In this document: positions 17,273 to 27,121 of the stretch, one piece after another
How the letters are laid out: every line of letters begins with the position of its first letter
Numbering within the stretch: the first letter of the stretch is position 1
From: Flavisolibacter longurius
Lineage (GTDB): Bacteria; Bacteroidota; Bacteroidia; Chitinophagales; Chitinophagaceae
DNA length: 64,000 nt
Assembly (NCBI GenBank): GCA_013327885.1
Contig: JABUMY010000006.1
Span: 124,001-188,000, forward strand
Direction: 5' to 3'
Notes under the pieces: generated by a model
Seen by the model: only the letters and a program-made list of their open reading frames with translations
Told to the model about the DNA's origin: nothing
Databases searched by the model: none
Position numbers and translations under genes: made by a program

Positions 17273-19693
17273 ATGTTCCGCAACTACCTTAAAATAGCCT
17301 GGCGAAATCTTGGAAAACACAAGGGTGATACAGCCATTAACCTTGTTGGCCTTTGTGTGGCTTTTACCTGCGCCCTGCTGATCTTTCTGAGCGTTTTCTT
17401 TGAATTTTCTTACGACAATTTTCACCAGCATAAAGACAGGATCTACCATGTTTATACAACCGTGGCCGGCCACGATGGCATCAGCCAGGTGACATCGGCA
17501 CCGATACCCATGGGACCAACGCTGAAAGAGACTTATCCCGAAGTGGAATACGCCACACGCTATGTTTCGCGTACCGGCAATGTGCGGTATATGGACAAGC
17601 AGTTGTCGCTGAACCTACGTACGACAGATCCTGATTTTTTCCGCATGTTTACTTTCCCTTTTGCCAAAGGTTCGGCACAAACGGCACTGAACGATCTTTC
17701 TGATCTTGTGCTGACCGAAAAAAGCGCTGCTTCACTGTTTGGCGACGAAGACCCAATGGGTAAGACCGTGCAAATGAAAATAGGCGAGGAGTGGCAGCCG
17801 TTTACCGTGAAGGGAATTGTAAAAGACATCCCCGAAGCTTCGAGCATCAACTTCGATATCGTGTGCCGCTTTGAGGTCAATGAAAATTACAATGCCGACA
17901 AAAACAATTGGGACAACTGGAATCACAGTCTTTATGTACAATTAAAGAAAAACGCCGATCCGGCAGTGCTGGAGCAAAAGTCGCCGGCATTTTACAACCA
18001 ATACCTGGCAAATTCCATTGAAGGCAACAAACGCGATGGCATCAAACCTTTACCCGGTGGTGCTTACCTGCAACTTGGCCTGTTGCCGCTCCGTGACCTG
18101 CATACCGAAAGCAACATGCTGGTAGAAGGTGACAGCATCAGTAAATGTTACCTGCAGTTATTGCTGGTCATTGGAAGCCTTATTCTCCTGATCGCCTGCA
18201 TCAACTTTATCAACCTTACCATCGGACGTTCCTTCACCCGGTCGCACGAGATTGGTTTGCGAAAAACACTGGGTGCCTTGCGTTGGCAGGTGGTTTCGCA
18301 GCTTTGGGTAGAGGCGTTGATGATCTGCTTTTTTGCATTACTTGTCAGCAGCGCACTTACGTATCTTTTGCTGCCGCACTACAAGCTGCTGTTCCGCCTC
18401 AACATCCAACAGGACCTCCTGCTATCGCCTTCCGTTTGGATTGGCGTGCTGGTTGGCTTCCTCCTCATCACACTCATTGCCGGTGGTTACCCGGCCTGGT
18501 TAATTGCCCGGGTAAATGTCATCAGCATTCTTAAAGGAAAGTTTTCTGTTGCCCGTTCGCAGGGTATTCGCAATACGCTGATCGTCGTGCAATTTTCCAT
18601 CGCAGTGTTACTGATGATCTGCACGTTTGTTACCTGGCAACAGATCGACTACCTGCGCTCCAAACCGCTTGGTTATAACCGTGCACAGGTCATCTCTGTT
18701 CCCATCGAAAGCGAAGAAGATCCCAACCTTGTTTTGGAGCGTCTTCGCGGAAAACTCAACGGGCATTCGATGGTACAAAGCGTTAGTGGCATTTACAACA
18801 ACCTTGGCCGCGGCATGGATGGATCGACACGCACTTCCAACGTCAGCTTCGAATACAAAAACCGCGGCATCCGCACGGGTTGGGTAGGCGTTAGCTATGA
18901 CTTTACCAAAACGCTTGACCTGCAGCTGGTGGCCGGGAGAGATTTTTCACGGCAGCTCGCCACTGACAGCAATGCCATTGTGGTCAATGAAAGTATGGCA
19001 AAGTTGCTCCAGGAAAAGAACGTGGTTGGCTTGCAATTGCCCGTGCATGACAGCGCCAACCTCATGACGATCATTGGTGTAGTGAAAGATTTCAATTACG
19101 AGTCGCTGCACAAAAAAATTGCACCGCTTTGTTTTGTCATCGAGCGTCCGTTTGGTGTGCACTATGCACTGGTGAAAGTGGCTCCTTCCAACCTGCCCGC
19201 CAGTATGGGCATGGTAAAAAATACCTGGAAAGAGATCCTGCCCAACAGCGAGTTCAAAGGTTCCTTTCTTGATGAGAACATCGACCGGCAATACCGCCGC
19301 GAAGAAAAAATGGGACAGATCTTTATCGCCGGTGCTATCATCGCCATCCTGCTTTCCTGTATGGGATTGCTGGCGATGGTAATCCTCATTATCACGCAAA
19401 AAGTAAAAGAGATTGGTATCCGCAAAGTGCTTGGTGCCAGTGTATCCAGCATCGTTATGCTGGTGTCAAAACAATTTATCCTGCTCATCTGTATTGCCTT
19501 GCTATTAGCATCGCCGCTGGCCTGGTGGGGCATGAACAAATGGCTGGAAAATTTCGCTTATCGCATTGATATCGCCTGGTGGGTGTTTGCAGCAGCCGCG
19601 GTTGTTGCTATACTTATAGCCATCATCACCGTCAGCCTGCAGGCGCTGCGGGCTGCTATGGCCAATCCTGTGAAAAGTCTTCGTTCGGAATAA
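17273..19693 (+). CDS. MacB/FtsX-type ABC permease 2
   Basis: 806 residues with the same eight-helix double-MacB plan, 45 bp after permease 1. The first coupling motif is altered to HEIGLRK, while the second is KEIGIRK. The second periplasmic domain carries KDFNYESLH, so it falls in subfamily A. The tail is NPVKSLRSE, identical to permease 1. Its stop codon overlaps an in-frame ATG of the next permease frame by one base, which may couple translation. Confidence 0.92.
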   Translation: MFRNYLKIAWRNLGKHKGDTAINLVGLCVAFTCALLIFLSVFFEFSYDNFHQHKDRIYHVYTTVAGHDGISQVTSAPIPMGPTLKETYPEVEYATRYVSRTGNVRYMDKQLSLNLRTTDPDFFRMFTFPFAKGSAQTALNDLSDLVLTEKSAASLFGDEDPMGKTVQMKIGEEWQPFTVKGIVKDIPEASSINFDIVCRFEVNENYNADKNNWDNWNHSLYVQLKKNADPAVLEQKSPAFYNQYLANSIEGNKRDGIKPLPGGAYLQLGLLPLRDLHTESNMLVEGDSISKCYLQLLLVIGSLILLIACINFINLTIGRSFTRSHEIGLRKTLGALRWQVVSQLWVEALMICFFALLVSSALTYLLLPHYKLLFRLNIQQDLLLSPSVWIGVLVGFLLITLIAGGYPAWLIARVNVISILKGKFSVARSQGIRNTLIVVQFSIAVLLMICTFVTWQQIDYLRSKPLGYNRAQVISVPIESEEDPNLVLERLRGKLNGHSMVQSVSGIYNNLGRGMDGSTRTSNVSFEYKNRGIRTGWVGVSYDFTKTLDLQLVAGRDFSRQLATDSNAIVVNESMAKLLQEKNVVGLQLPVHDSANLMTIIGVVKDFNYESLHKKIAPLCFVIERPFGVHYALVKVAPSNLPASMGMVKNTWKEILPNSEFKGSFLDENIDRQYRREEKMGQIFIAGAIIAILLSCMGLLAMVILIITQKVKEIGIRKVLGASVSSIVMLVSKQFILLICIALLLASPLAWWGMNKWLENFAYRIDIAWWVFAAAAVVAILIAIITVSLQALRAAMANPVKSLRSE

Positions 19694-19734
19694 TGCACAA
19701 TGAAACAAAAAAGAACGAATTCAAAACCACAAAC

Positions 19735-22182
19735 ATGTTTCAAAATTACCTGAAGATTGCCTGGCGCAACCTGAAGAAGAACAAGGCGTTTACTTTCATC
19801 AACATTTTTGGCCTTTCGGTTGGCCTTACCTGTTGTATCCTCATCTTGTTGTATGTGTACCACGAGACAAATTACGACACCCATCACAAGAACGGTGACC
19901 GGCTTTACCGCATGGGTACCATTTTTATCGACAATGGCGTGGAAGAAAAGCGGCGCAACACGTCGGCACCGGCAGGCAGCATGCTGCAGGCTGAATACCC
20001 CGAGATAGAGGCCAGCACCCGCGGGCTGGAATTGTTTCGCGATGACAAAACGCTTTTTCGCATTGACGACGGCAGCGGTCGTTTACAGAGTTTTTATGAA
20101 AAGAACGGCTGGCTGGCGGACTCCAATTTCTTCCAGGTAATTCCTTACAATTTCAAAGAAGGCAATCCCCGCACGGCGTTGCAGGCACCCAATTCCGTTG
20201 TGATCAGCGAAGACATGGCGGACAAACTATTTGCCGGCAAACCTGCGCTGGATAAGATGGTTCAGATCAGCAGCAGCACCAATGGCGACAGCCTTTTCCG
20301 GATCACCGGTGTGTTTGAGCGACCCAAAGCACCCACCCATGTGGAAGCTAATTTTTTTGTGACTTTCCGTGGTGGAAACATGGACGATTTTGCCAACGAC
20401 AGTCCGAGCCTGGTCAATAACAATATGTTTTTGACTTACCTGCTATTGAAAGAAAAAGCGGATGCCAAAGCGCTGGAAGCAAAATTTCCTTCTTTTGTAC
20501 AACGTCACCTGGGCGAAGAATTAAAAGTAACCGGCAAGAGCCGTAATTATTTCCTGACACCGGTTAGGGACATACACCTATCCGGCCAGGAAGGCATCAA
20601 CAAAGAAGGCGGCAGCAAAACCACCTTGTTTATACTCGGTTCCATTGCAGTACTCACCTTGCTTATTGCCTGTATCAATTTCATGAACCTGTCCACGGCG
20701 CATTCCGCCAAAAGGGCAAAAGAAGTGGGCATACGAAAGGTAATGGGTGCGCAAAAAACTTCCCTGCTATGGCAGTTCCTTGGCGAATCGATGGTGATGG
20801 CACTGATCGCACTGGTGTTGGCGTTGCTTCTGACATTCCTTCTTCTGCCCCTGTTTGAAACCGTATCCGGTACAACGCTGGTTATTTCGGGTGGACAAAT
20901 GATCTGGCTGGGCGGCGTGTTTTTATTGCTTGCCCTTCTTACCGGTTTGCTGGCAGGAAGTTACCCTGCTGTTTTTCTTTCTTCGTTCAAACCCATTAAG
21001 GTATTAAAAGGAAAATTCACCAATTCGCTTTCTGCGGTTTCGCTGCGCAAATCCCTGGTGGTGTTCCAGTTTGTTATCTCCGTTGTTCTCATCATTGCAT
21101 CGGTTGTGATTGCGCGGCAAATGGAGTATATGAAACTAAAAGACCTTGGTTTTGCCAAGGACCAACAGATCATCCTGCCGCTGCGCACGGCAACAGCAAA
21201 ACAGAATGCTGCAACGTTTCGCACAGAAGCAGCCAGCCGTACCAGTATTCAATCCATTGGTGCCGGCATGTCGTACCCAGGCATCTTTCATCCGCAGGAC
21301 TGGCTGATGTATCCACAGGGGCAAAACATGACCAATTCCAAACGGGTTTACATCAACATGGTGGATGATGCTTTTTTGCAAACGCTTGGCGTAAAGCTGC
21401 TGGCAGGCCGCCTCTTCTCAAAAGAGTTTCCAACGGACACGCTTACGCGTTTTGTGGTAAACGAAGAAACAGTAAAGCAATTTGGCTTTGCTTCTCCTGA
21501 AGCGGCAATCGGCAAATGGCTGGCCTTTGACTATGAAGGAGGGCAGCGCCAGTTTACCATTATTGGCGTTGTGAAGGATTTTCATTTTAAGGACCTGCAC
21601 GAAGCCATTGAACCCATTGCGTTTCGCATGTACAACGAAGCGTCATTCAATTATTTTGTTGCCAAAGCAAGTGGCACCAACCTGAAGCAAGCCCTGGCCG
21701 GGCTCGAAACTTCGTGGAAAAAATTAAATCCAACGGAACCGTTTGAGTACAGTTTTCTTGACCAGGATTTTCAAAAAAATTACGAAAAGGAAAGCCGGCA
21801 AGCGGCATTGATCAATTATTTCACCATTGTCGCCATAATCATTTCCTGTCTTGGTTTGTTTGGCCTCGCCACCTTCACCGCAGAGCAGCGCACAAAGGAA
21901 ATCGGCATCCGCAAAGTATTGGGCGCATCGGTGGTGGGAGTCGTGTCACTCCTGTCAAAAGATTTTTTAAAACTGGTAATGATCGCTGTGGTCATTGCAT
22001 CGCCGCTGGCCTGGTGGGGCATGAACAAATGGCTGCAGAATTTTGCCTACCAATCAGGCATCGGGTGGGCGGTATTTGCGCTGACCTTTTTCATTGCCCT
22101 GTTCATTGCTTTTGCCACCATCAGTTTCCAGGCGATCCGTGCAGCAATTGCTAACCCGGTGAAAAGTTTACGCTGTGAATAA
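19735..22182 (+). CDS. MacB/FtsX-type ABC permease 3
   Basis: 815 residues, double-MacB plan, coupling motifs KEVGIRK and KEIGIRK, and a second periplasmic motif KDFHFKDLH (subfamily A variant). The start MFQNYLKIAWRN matches its paralogs. An ATG at 19693 in the same frame would add 14 residues and overlaps the stop of permease 2, so it may act in coupling. The tail is changed to NPVKSLRCE, leaving a cysteine near the C terminus. Confidence 0.92.
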   Translation: MFQNYLKIAWRNLKKNKAFTFINIFGLSVGLTCCILILLYVYHETNYDTHHKNGDRLYRMGTIFIDNGVEEKRRNTSAPAGSMLQAEYPEIEASTRGLELFRDDKTLFRIDDGSGRLQSFYEKNGWLADSNFFQVIPYNFKEGNPRTALQAPNSVVISEDMADKLFAGKPALDKMVQISSSTNGDSLFRITGVFERPKAPTHVEANFFVTFRGGNMDDFANDSPSLVNNNMFLTYLLLKEKADAKALEAKFPSFVQRHLGEELKVTGKSRNYFLTPVRDIHLSGQEGINKEGGSKTTLFILGSIAVLTLLIACINFMNLSTAHSAKRAKEVGIRKVMGAQKTSLLWQFLGESMVMALIALVLALLLTFLLLPLFETVSGTTLVISGGQMIWLGGVFLLLALLTGLLAGSYPAVFLSSFKPIKVLKGKFTNSLSAVSLRKSLVVFQFVISVVLIIASVVIARQMEYMKLKDLGFAKDQQIILPLRTATAKQNAATFRTEAASRTSIQSIGAGMSYPGIFHPQDWLMYPQGQNMTNSKRVYINMVDDAFLQTLGVKLLAGRLFSKEFPTDTLTRFVVNEETVKQFGFASPEAAIGKWLAFDYEGGQRQFTIIGVVKDFHFKDLHEAIEPIAFRMYNEASFNYFVAKASGTNLKQALAGLETSWKKLNPTEPFEYSFLDQDFQKNYEKESRQAALINYFTIVAIIISCLGLFGLATFTAEQRTKEIGIRKVLGASVVGVVSLLSKDFLKLVMIAVVIASPLAWWGMNKWLQNFAYQSGIGWAVFALTFFIALFIAFATISFQAIRAAIANPVKSLRCE

Positions 22183-22253
22183 ACAACAACCGTTCGGTAC
22201 TATCCGGATTGTTGTCAATACCATTACCTCACCAACTAATCGTTGATCTGCTC

Positions 22254-24623
22254 ATGTTTCGCAATTATTTAAAAACGGCCCTGAGAAACCTGCTTCGTCA
22301 AAAAGCGTTTTCTACCATCAATATCCTGGGATTAGCTATTGGAATGGCCAGTGCCATTTTGATCCTGCTTTGGATTCAGAATGAAGTTAGCCACGACCGC
22401 TTTCACGAAAAAGATGCCCGGCTTTACACGCTGAATAACCGCGACCGGTTTAATGGTGAGTTGTGGGCATGGAACAGCACACCCAATATCCTGGGACCAA
22501 CGGTGAAAGCCAATTATCCCGATGTGGAAGATGTAGTGCGTGTTAATGGTGTCGGTTTACTTTTTTCGTACAACGAAACCAGGATGAATGTGCAGGGCAG
22601 CTTTACCGATACCGGTTTTTTGAACATGTTTTCATTCCCCTTACTAAAAGGTTCGGCTACGACGGCGCTGAATGGCATTTACAATATCGTGGTAACGGAG
22701 AAGCTGGCGAAAAAACTGTTTGGCAATGAAGAACCGATGGGAAAAATTGTTCGGATCGATAGCGTGGACCAATTCACCGTAACTGGTGTGCTGAAGGACC
22801 TGCCGAACAATACCGCTTTTAATTTTGAATACCTACTGCCATGGAGCTACCAAACAAAACTTGGCTGGACAGACAGTTCCTGGGGCAATAATTCGGTGCA
22901 GACATTTGTGTTGCTAAAACCTAACGTGTCGCAGGCCGCTTTTGATGAAAAAATAAAAAATATCACCATCGATCATACCAGCGGCGAAGGAAAATCAGCT
23001 ACGCAGGTATTTACGTACCCCTTTCGCGATGCCTGGCTGTATGGCAAATCCGAAAACGGAAAATATGTGGGCGGCCGTATTGAAATGGTGCGATTGTTTG
23101 CCATCATTGCGGCGTTTATCCTGCTGATCGCCTGTATTAATTTTATGAACCTGAGCACAGCCCGCAGCGAAAAACGGGCAAAAGAAGTGGGCATCCGCAA
23201 AGTGGTAGGCGCACCGAAGGCCATGCTGGTAGGACAGTTCCTAGGCGAATCCATCTTGCTCTCGTTCCTGGCAGGTGTTCTTGCCCTCATTATCGTGCAA
23301 ATCAGTTTGTCTGGTTTCAATACTTTGGTGGAAAAAGACCTTTCGATTCCGTATGGCAGCCCCATTTTCTGGCTGCTGGCGTTGCTGTTTATTTTGCTTA
23401 CCGGAATTGTTGCCGGCAGCTACCCGGCCTTTTTTCTTTCCGCTTACAAACCCATTAAAGTTTTAAAAGGAACATTTAAAGCAGCCCATGCGTTGGTAAC
23501 ACCACGCAAAATCCTGGTGGTGTTGCAGTTTACGTTTGCTATTGTCCTTATCATCTGTACCATCATCATTACCCGGCAGATCAACCATGGGCAAAAGCGG
23601 GATGTGGGTTACGACCGGAACCAGTTGGTGTACCTGCATATACAAGGTGGTATCGACAAGCATTATGATGTGATCAAAAATGAGTTGTTAAGCAGTGGCG
23701 CCGCCGTTGCCGTAACAAAATCCATGAGTCCCATTACCCAACGCTGGAGCGATAGCTGGGGCTTTTCGTGGGAGGGCAGTACGCAGGAAGACCGGAAGGC
23801 AGATTTTATCCGCATGGCCTCTGATGCCGACTTTGAAAAAACGATGGGTGTCAAAATCATCGAAGGCCGCGACATCAACATCAAAAAATACCCAGCCGAT
23901 TCAACCGCTGTTTTGCTGAACGAAACGGCCGTTAAAGCCATGCGTTTTAAAAACCCGGTTGGGCAGGTCATCCGCGAAGACGGCGGACGCACCTGGCACG
24001 TAGTAGGCGTATTGAAGGATTTTATTTTTGAATCACCCTTTCACAAAGTGGAAAAGCTAATGGTAAACGGACCCGCTGCCTGGTTTAATGTGGTTCACTT
24101 TAAGCTCAATCCGGCCAATTCCGTTGCTGAAAATTTAAAACGGGCAGAAAACGTTTTTAAAAAATACAATCCCGATTATCCCTTCGACTACCGGTTTGTT
24201 GACGAGGCTTACGCGAAAAAGTTCGACAGCCAGAAACGCACCGGTAAACTGGCGGCCCTGTTCGCGGGACTCACCATTTTTATTTCCTGCCTCGGCCTTT
24301 TTGGACTGGCCGCCTACATGGCGCAAAACCGGATAAAAGAAATCGGCGTACGCCGTGTGTTGGGTGCTTCGGTCAACAACATCACCACCTTGCTGTCAAA
24401 AGATTTTTTGAAACTGGTTGTCATTTCCCTTTTCATCGCCTCACCGCTTGCCTGGTGGGCCATGACCGCCTGGTTAAAAGATTTTGAATACCGCGTGGAC
24501 ATCGAATGGTGGGTATTTGCCGCAGCCGGTATCACCTCCATTTTTATTGCGCTGGTGACAGTAGGTTACCAGGCCATCCGCGCTGCCTTGAGCAACCCGG
24601 TAAAAAACCTGCGAACCGAATAA
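22254..24623 (+). CDS. MacB/FtsX-type ABC permease 4 (subfamily B)
   Basis: 789 residues. It differs from permeases 1-3 in having DRFNGELWAWN early in the first periplasmic domain and KDFIFESPF in the second; permeases 6 and 10 share the FNG and SPF signatures. The coupling motifs are KEVGIRK and KEIGVRR, the latter with a Lys-to-Arg change. The ATG in MFRNYLKTALRN was chosen over a TTG 15 codons upstream. The tail is NPVKNLRTE. The gap before it (22183-22253) holds an imperfect inverted repeat. Confidence 0.92.
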   Translation: MFRNYLKTALRNLLRQKAFSTINILGLAIGMASAILILLWIQNEVSHDRFHEKDARLYTLNNRDRFNGELWAWNSTPNILGPTVKANYPDVEDVVRVNGVGLLFSYNETRMNVQGSFTDTGFLNMFSFPLLKGSATTALNGIYNIVVTEKLAKKLFGNEEPMGKIVRIDSVDQFTVTGVLKDLPNNTAFNFEYLLPWSYQTKLGWTDSSWGNNSVQTFVLLKPNVSQAAFDEKIKNITIDHTSGEGKSATQVFTYPFRDAWLYGKSENGKYVGGRIEMVRLFAIIAAFILLIACINFMNLSTARSEKRAKEVGIRKVVGAPKAMLVGQFLGESILLSFLAGVLALIIVQISLSGFNTLVEKDLSIPYGSPIFWLLALLFILLTGIVAGSYPAFFLSAYKPIKVLKGTFKAAHALVTPRKILVVLQFTFAIVLIICTIIITRQINHGQKRDVGYDRNQLVYLHIQGGIDKHYDVIKNELLSSGAAVAVTKSMSPITQRWSDSWGFSWEGSTQEDRKADFIRMASDADFEKTMGVKIIEGRDINIKKYPADSTAVLLNETAVKAMRFKNPVGQVIREDGGRTWHVVGVLKDFIFESPFHKVEKLMVNGPAAWFNVVHFKLNPANSVAENLKRAENVFKKYNPDYPFDYRFVDEAYAKKFDSQKRTGKLAALFAGLTIFISCLGLFGLAAYMAQNRIKEIGVRRVLGASVNNITTLLSKDFLKLVVISLFIASPLAWWAMTAWLKDFEYRVDIEWWVFAAAGITSIFIALVTVGYQAIRAALSNPVKNLRTE

Positions 24624-24691
24624 GCTGCTTTGTCCGAATAAAATTGTGAAACAGGGAGACGGCCGACAGGCCTGCCCCAAAACCTGTGTGT

Positions 24692-27112
24692 ATGCTAAAG
24701 AATTATTTGAAAACGGCCGTTCGCAACCTGCTTCGCTACAAAGGATTTACGCTGATCAACACCCTGAGTCTTGTGATAGGCATTACGGGCTGCCTGGTGA
24801 TAACGCTTTTTGTTTGGGATGAAAAAAAGTTCGACAAAGGTATTCCCGGCGCCGAAAATATTTTTCGTGTTTACAATGAGCAAAATGATTTAGCCGGCAT
24901 AACACAGGTGGCCGTTGTGCAGCCCATTTATGCAACCTACCTGCAGCAAACCTATCCCGAAGTGGATACAGCGATGCGCATCCTGATGGCGGGTGATAAA
25001 TACCTGGTGGAGGCAGGCGAGAAAGCCGGTTACGAAGAAAAAGGCTGGTACGTGGACGGCTCTTTCTTTAACGTGTTTCCATTGCCGTTTGTAAAAGGAG
25101 ACAGGGCAACCGCATTGCAGGCACCCAAAACGGTTGTGATCAATGAAGACATGGCCAAACGCTATTTTGGCAATAGTGATCCCATTGGCAAAACGGTCTT
25201 TATCGACAAAGACACGTTTGCCGTAAGCGGTGTTACTGCAAATCTTCCCGAACATTTCCACCTGCGCTTTAATTACCTGATGTCCCTGCCATCGGCGGGG
25301 CTGCCGGCCGAGCGCATGCAAAACTGGACCTGGCAACAGTTTTATACCTATGTAAAGCTCAAGCCGGGCACCGATGCAAAAAAGCTGGAAGAGAAATTCC
25401 AGGCCTATGTTAAAAAAGAAATTTATCCCACGCTTGACAATCCAAATTCCACTTTCTTACCACGCCTACAAAAGCTAGCGGACATTCACCTGCAGTCGGC
25501 CGATTTTGTTTACGACAATGCGTTGCGCGGCAACGAAAGCTATGTAAACGGGTTGACGATCATTGCACTTTTTGTACTGGTGATCGCCTGTTTTAATTTT
25601 ATCAACCTGGCAACAGCCCGTTCGTTTCGCCGGGCCAAAGAAATTGGTGTTCGAAAAGTAGTGGGTGCCGGTCGAAAGCAACTGGTGTTGCAGTTCATTG
25701 GCGAAACCGTCTTACTGGCAATCGTTGCCATGGTACTTTCCATTGCCGCTACAATGCTGGTATTGCCGGCCGTCAACTCGTTTACCGAAAAAGCAATCAC
25801 TTTCAATCCTTTCACGGATCCCTTGCTGGCATTATCAGTGCTTGCAGCAGGAGGGGTTATCGGTATTGCAGCCGGCATTTACCCGGCCCTTGTGCTGTCG
25901 GGTTTTCAACCCATTAAAGTCTTAAAGAACAGCAAAGCCTCCGCTGGTAGCGGGCATATTGGCTGGCTGCGGCAATCGCTGGTGGTGGTGCAGTTTGCGC
26001 TATCGGCGCTCCTCATTGTCAGTGCAATTATCGTGTACAAACAGGTTCGTTATCTCAATACAAAAGACCTCGGCTTTTCCAAAGACCAACTTGTTTTTTT
26101 TCAAACCCGTGGCGGTGTGGACCAAAACCTGGAAACTTTTAAAGCTGAACTAAAGCGTTCGCCCACCATCGTTTCGGTTACATCGGGTTATGGCCTGCCC
26201 GGCGACCAGTTTGCAGGCGAATCGGTAAAGATTCCGGGCAGGGGGGACCAGACCTTTTCCACCAAACTGTTTATCGGTGACCATGACTATGTAAAGACGC
26301 TGGGTTTAAAATTGGTAGCCGGCAGGGATTTCTCCCGTGACATGGCCACCGACGAAAAACAAGCCTTTCTTATCAACGAAACAGCCGTCAAAGAATTTGG
26401 CTTTGGCACGCCGGAAAAAGCCCTGGGACAAGCCATTCATTGGGACGAGTGGGAGCCGGCCGATACGGCAAACAAAATTAAAAAGGGCAAGGTTATTGGC
26501 GTGGTGCAGGACTTCCATTATAAAAGCCTGCACGAAAAACTTACCGCCTCCGTGATACAACTTTATCCGGCCGTCAATTTTAAGGTAGCTGTCAAAGTGA
26601 ATACGGCCGACATGGCAAATACCATTGCGTATATCAACGAAGTCTGGAATAAATTCTCACCGGGTTACCCCCTGGATTACAAATTCATGGACGAAACCTA
26701 CGGTGCCATGTACAAAGCCGAAACAAGACTGGCAAGCCTGATCTGGATCTTCACCATCATGGCCATTGTTGTGGGTTGCATGGGATTGTTTGGGCTGGCT
26801 GCATTTAGCGCTGAACAACGAACAAAAGAGATCGGCATCCGCAAGGTGCTGGGCGCAGGCGTCTTTAACATTGTTGCACTTCTCTCCAAAAGTTTTGTTC
26901 GGCTGGTGGCACTTTCATTTTTGCTGGCCTTCCCCATTGCCTGGTGGGCTATGAGTAAATGGCTTGAAGATTTTTCCTATCGCGTCACCATCAGTTGGTT
27001 GGTATTTGTAGTGGCCGCTGGTGCCGCCGTGCTGGTTGCCTTGCTCACGGTGAGCTTCCAGGCAATTAAAGCCGCTGTGGCCAATCCGGTAAAAAGTTTA
27101 CACACCGATTAA
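24692..27112 (+). CDS. MacB/FtsX-type ABC permease 5
   Basis: 806 residues, double-MacB plan, coupling motifs KEIGVRK and KEIGIRK, second periplasmic motif QDFHYKSLH (subfamily A). The first helix region is unusual in the array (LVIGITGCLVITLFVWDEKK). The tail is NPVKSLHTD, the most altered of the series. ATG 24692 (MLKNYLKTAVRN) was chosen over an upstream GTG. The next permease starts 9 bp after its stop. Confidence 0.92.
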   Translation: MLKNYLKTAVRNLLRYKGFTLINTLSLVIGITGCLVITLFVWDEKKFDKGIPGAENIFRVYNEQNDLAGITQVAVVQPIYATYLQQTYPEVDTAMRILMAGDKYLVEAGEKAGYEEKGWYVDGSFFNVFPLPFVKGDRATALQAPKTVVINEDMAKRYFGNSDPIGKTVFIDKDTFAVSGVTANLPEHFHLRFNYLMSLPSAGLPAERMQNWTWQQFYTYVKLKPGTDAKKLEEKFQAYVKKEIYPTLDNPNSTFLPRLQKLADIHLQSADFVYDNALRGNESYVNGLTIIALFVLVIACFNFINLATARSFRRAKEIGVRKVVGAGRKQLVLQFIGETVLLAIVAMVLSIAATMLVLPAVNSFTEKAITFNPFTDPLLALSVLAAGGVIGIAAGIYPALVLSGFQPIKVLKNSKASAGSGHIGWLRQSLVVVQFALSALLIVSAIIVYKQVRYLNTKDLGFSKDQLVFFQTRGGVDQNLETFKAELKRSPTIVSVTSGYGLPGDQFAGESVKIPGRGDQTFSTKLFIGDHDYVKTLGLKLVAGRDFSRDMATDEKQAFLINETAVKEFGFGTPEKALGQAIHWDEWEPADTANKIKKGKVIGVVQDFHYKSLHEKLTASVIQLYPAVNFKVAVKVNTADMANTIAYINEVWNKFSPGYPLDYKFMDETYGAMYKAETRLASLIWIFTIMAIVVGCMGLFGLAAFSAEQRTKEIGIRKVLGAGVFNIVALLSKSFVRLVALSFLLAFPIAWWAMSKWLEDFSYRVTISWLVFVVAAGAAVLVALLTVSFQAIKAAVANPVKSLHTD

Positions 27113-27121
27113 ACATTTTTT

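Noticed and set aside
22184-22215. Imperfect inverted repeat between permeases 3 and 4 (ACAACAACCG with CCGGATTGTTGT)
   Set aside because: It has a bulge and no T-run, so it does not qualify as a terminator. An RNA structure in the operon is possible but unsupported.
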